This document shows positions 63,906 to 64,000 of a stretch of DNA of 64,000 bases, piece by piece. A model generated the notes under the pieces. That model ran no database searches, was not told the DNA's origin, and saw nothing but the letters and a program-made list of their open reading frames with translations. The stretch is from contig OX411554.1 of NCBI GenBank assembly GCA_948146395.1, forward strand, positions 39,568,687-39,632,686, written 5' to 3'. Within the stretch, counting starts at the first letter, position 1. Each line of letters opens with the position of its first letter. This DNA comes from Fragum whitleyi (taxonomy: Eukaryota; Mollusca; Bivalvia; Cardiida; Cardiidae). The position numbers and the translations under genes were made by a program.

Positions 63906-64000
63906 TCAAGTTAACAAGTTTACAAGTTTATTTGCAAGGTCCAAAGGCCACTGGCCCATAAAACAACATAATAGGAAAATACATGTATACTACATTACGA
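63906..64000 (-). mobile_element. Retroelement 3' tail with AACTTGT repeat, runs off the window
   Basis: Minus strand: TATGGGCCAGTGGCCTTTGG, ACCTTGCAAATAAA, CTTGTAAACTTGTTAACTTG. It is inserted in a MITE-1 fragment. The 5' part lies beyond the window. Confidence 0.75.

Overview
The window reads as repeat-rich, gene-poor nuclear DNA from an invertebrate animal, most likely a mollusc (a bivalve is my best guess). It is AT-rich, has no open frame above about 130 codons, and has no operons, bacterial promoters, rRNA or functional tRNA gene that I can support. The mollusc call is inference from memory of repeat types: a tRNA-headed SINE ending in GCGGCG and a CAAT-type tail, and a repeat beginning AGCTCACCTGAGCACGAAG. 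No complete protein-coding gene was found. What can be offered is a broken LINE endonuclease fragment (57300-57714, minus), a TATA-box plus possible two-exon mini-gene (48057-48923), a possible first exon of a membrane receptor (22234-22398) and a possible terminal exon (19884-20115, minus).

The dominant component is one family of short non-autonomous DNA transposons, called MITE-1 here. A full copy is about 365-450 bp, has inverted ends CAGTTAANAACATCGTGAA, is flanked by TA, and carries a central hairpin of about 65 bp built on GGGAGGTAAT...ATTACCTCCC. Two different arms, A and B, lie either side of the hairpin. More than thirty copies, halves and fragments lie in both orientations. In this annotation '+' means arm B comes first. 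The hairpin arms show paired (compensatory) changes between copies. Copies are nested in one another and have served as sites of duplication (14289-17132).

Around and inside these lie other families: MITE-2 (AAGCGACC ends, TA flanks; three copies), a 4-bp-target family with GAGCCTGTG ends (three copies and a fragment), a palindromic family MITE-3 (three copies), family P with GGGCCAACTTATTT ends (38215-39387 and 46330-46563, plus loose cores), family H with a 90-bp hairpin (8491, 36894, 49949), family Q (11193 and 51975), family R4 (7135, 45040, 50525, 62336), a foldback element (1079-1601), a 1.7-kb TTAA-ended element (50808-52507), a solo LTR (3735-4285), tRNA-derived SINEs with target duplications, and 5'-truncated retroelement tails ending in AATAAA plus a short tandem repeat.

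Layout: 0-17.5 kb is MITE-dense; 17.5-26.8 kb is sparse and holds the two best candidate exons; 26.8-30.9 kb is a nest of MITE, SINE and 4-bp-target element; 30.9-35.3 kb is mostly unique; 35.3-44 kb is a dense mosaic including a 1.4-kb nested palindrome; 44-50 kb holds R4, family P and the candidate promoter; 50.8-52.5 kb is the TTAA element; 53-64 kb is MITE-1 copies, retroelement tails and low-complexity tracts. Identities and boundaries were judged by eye.
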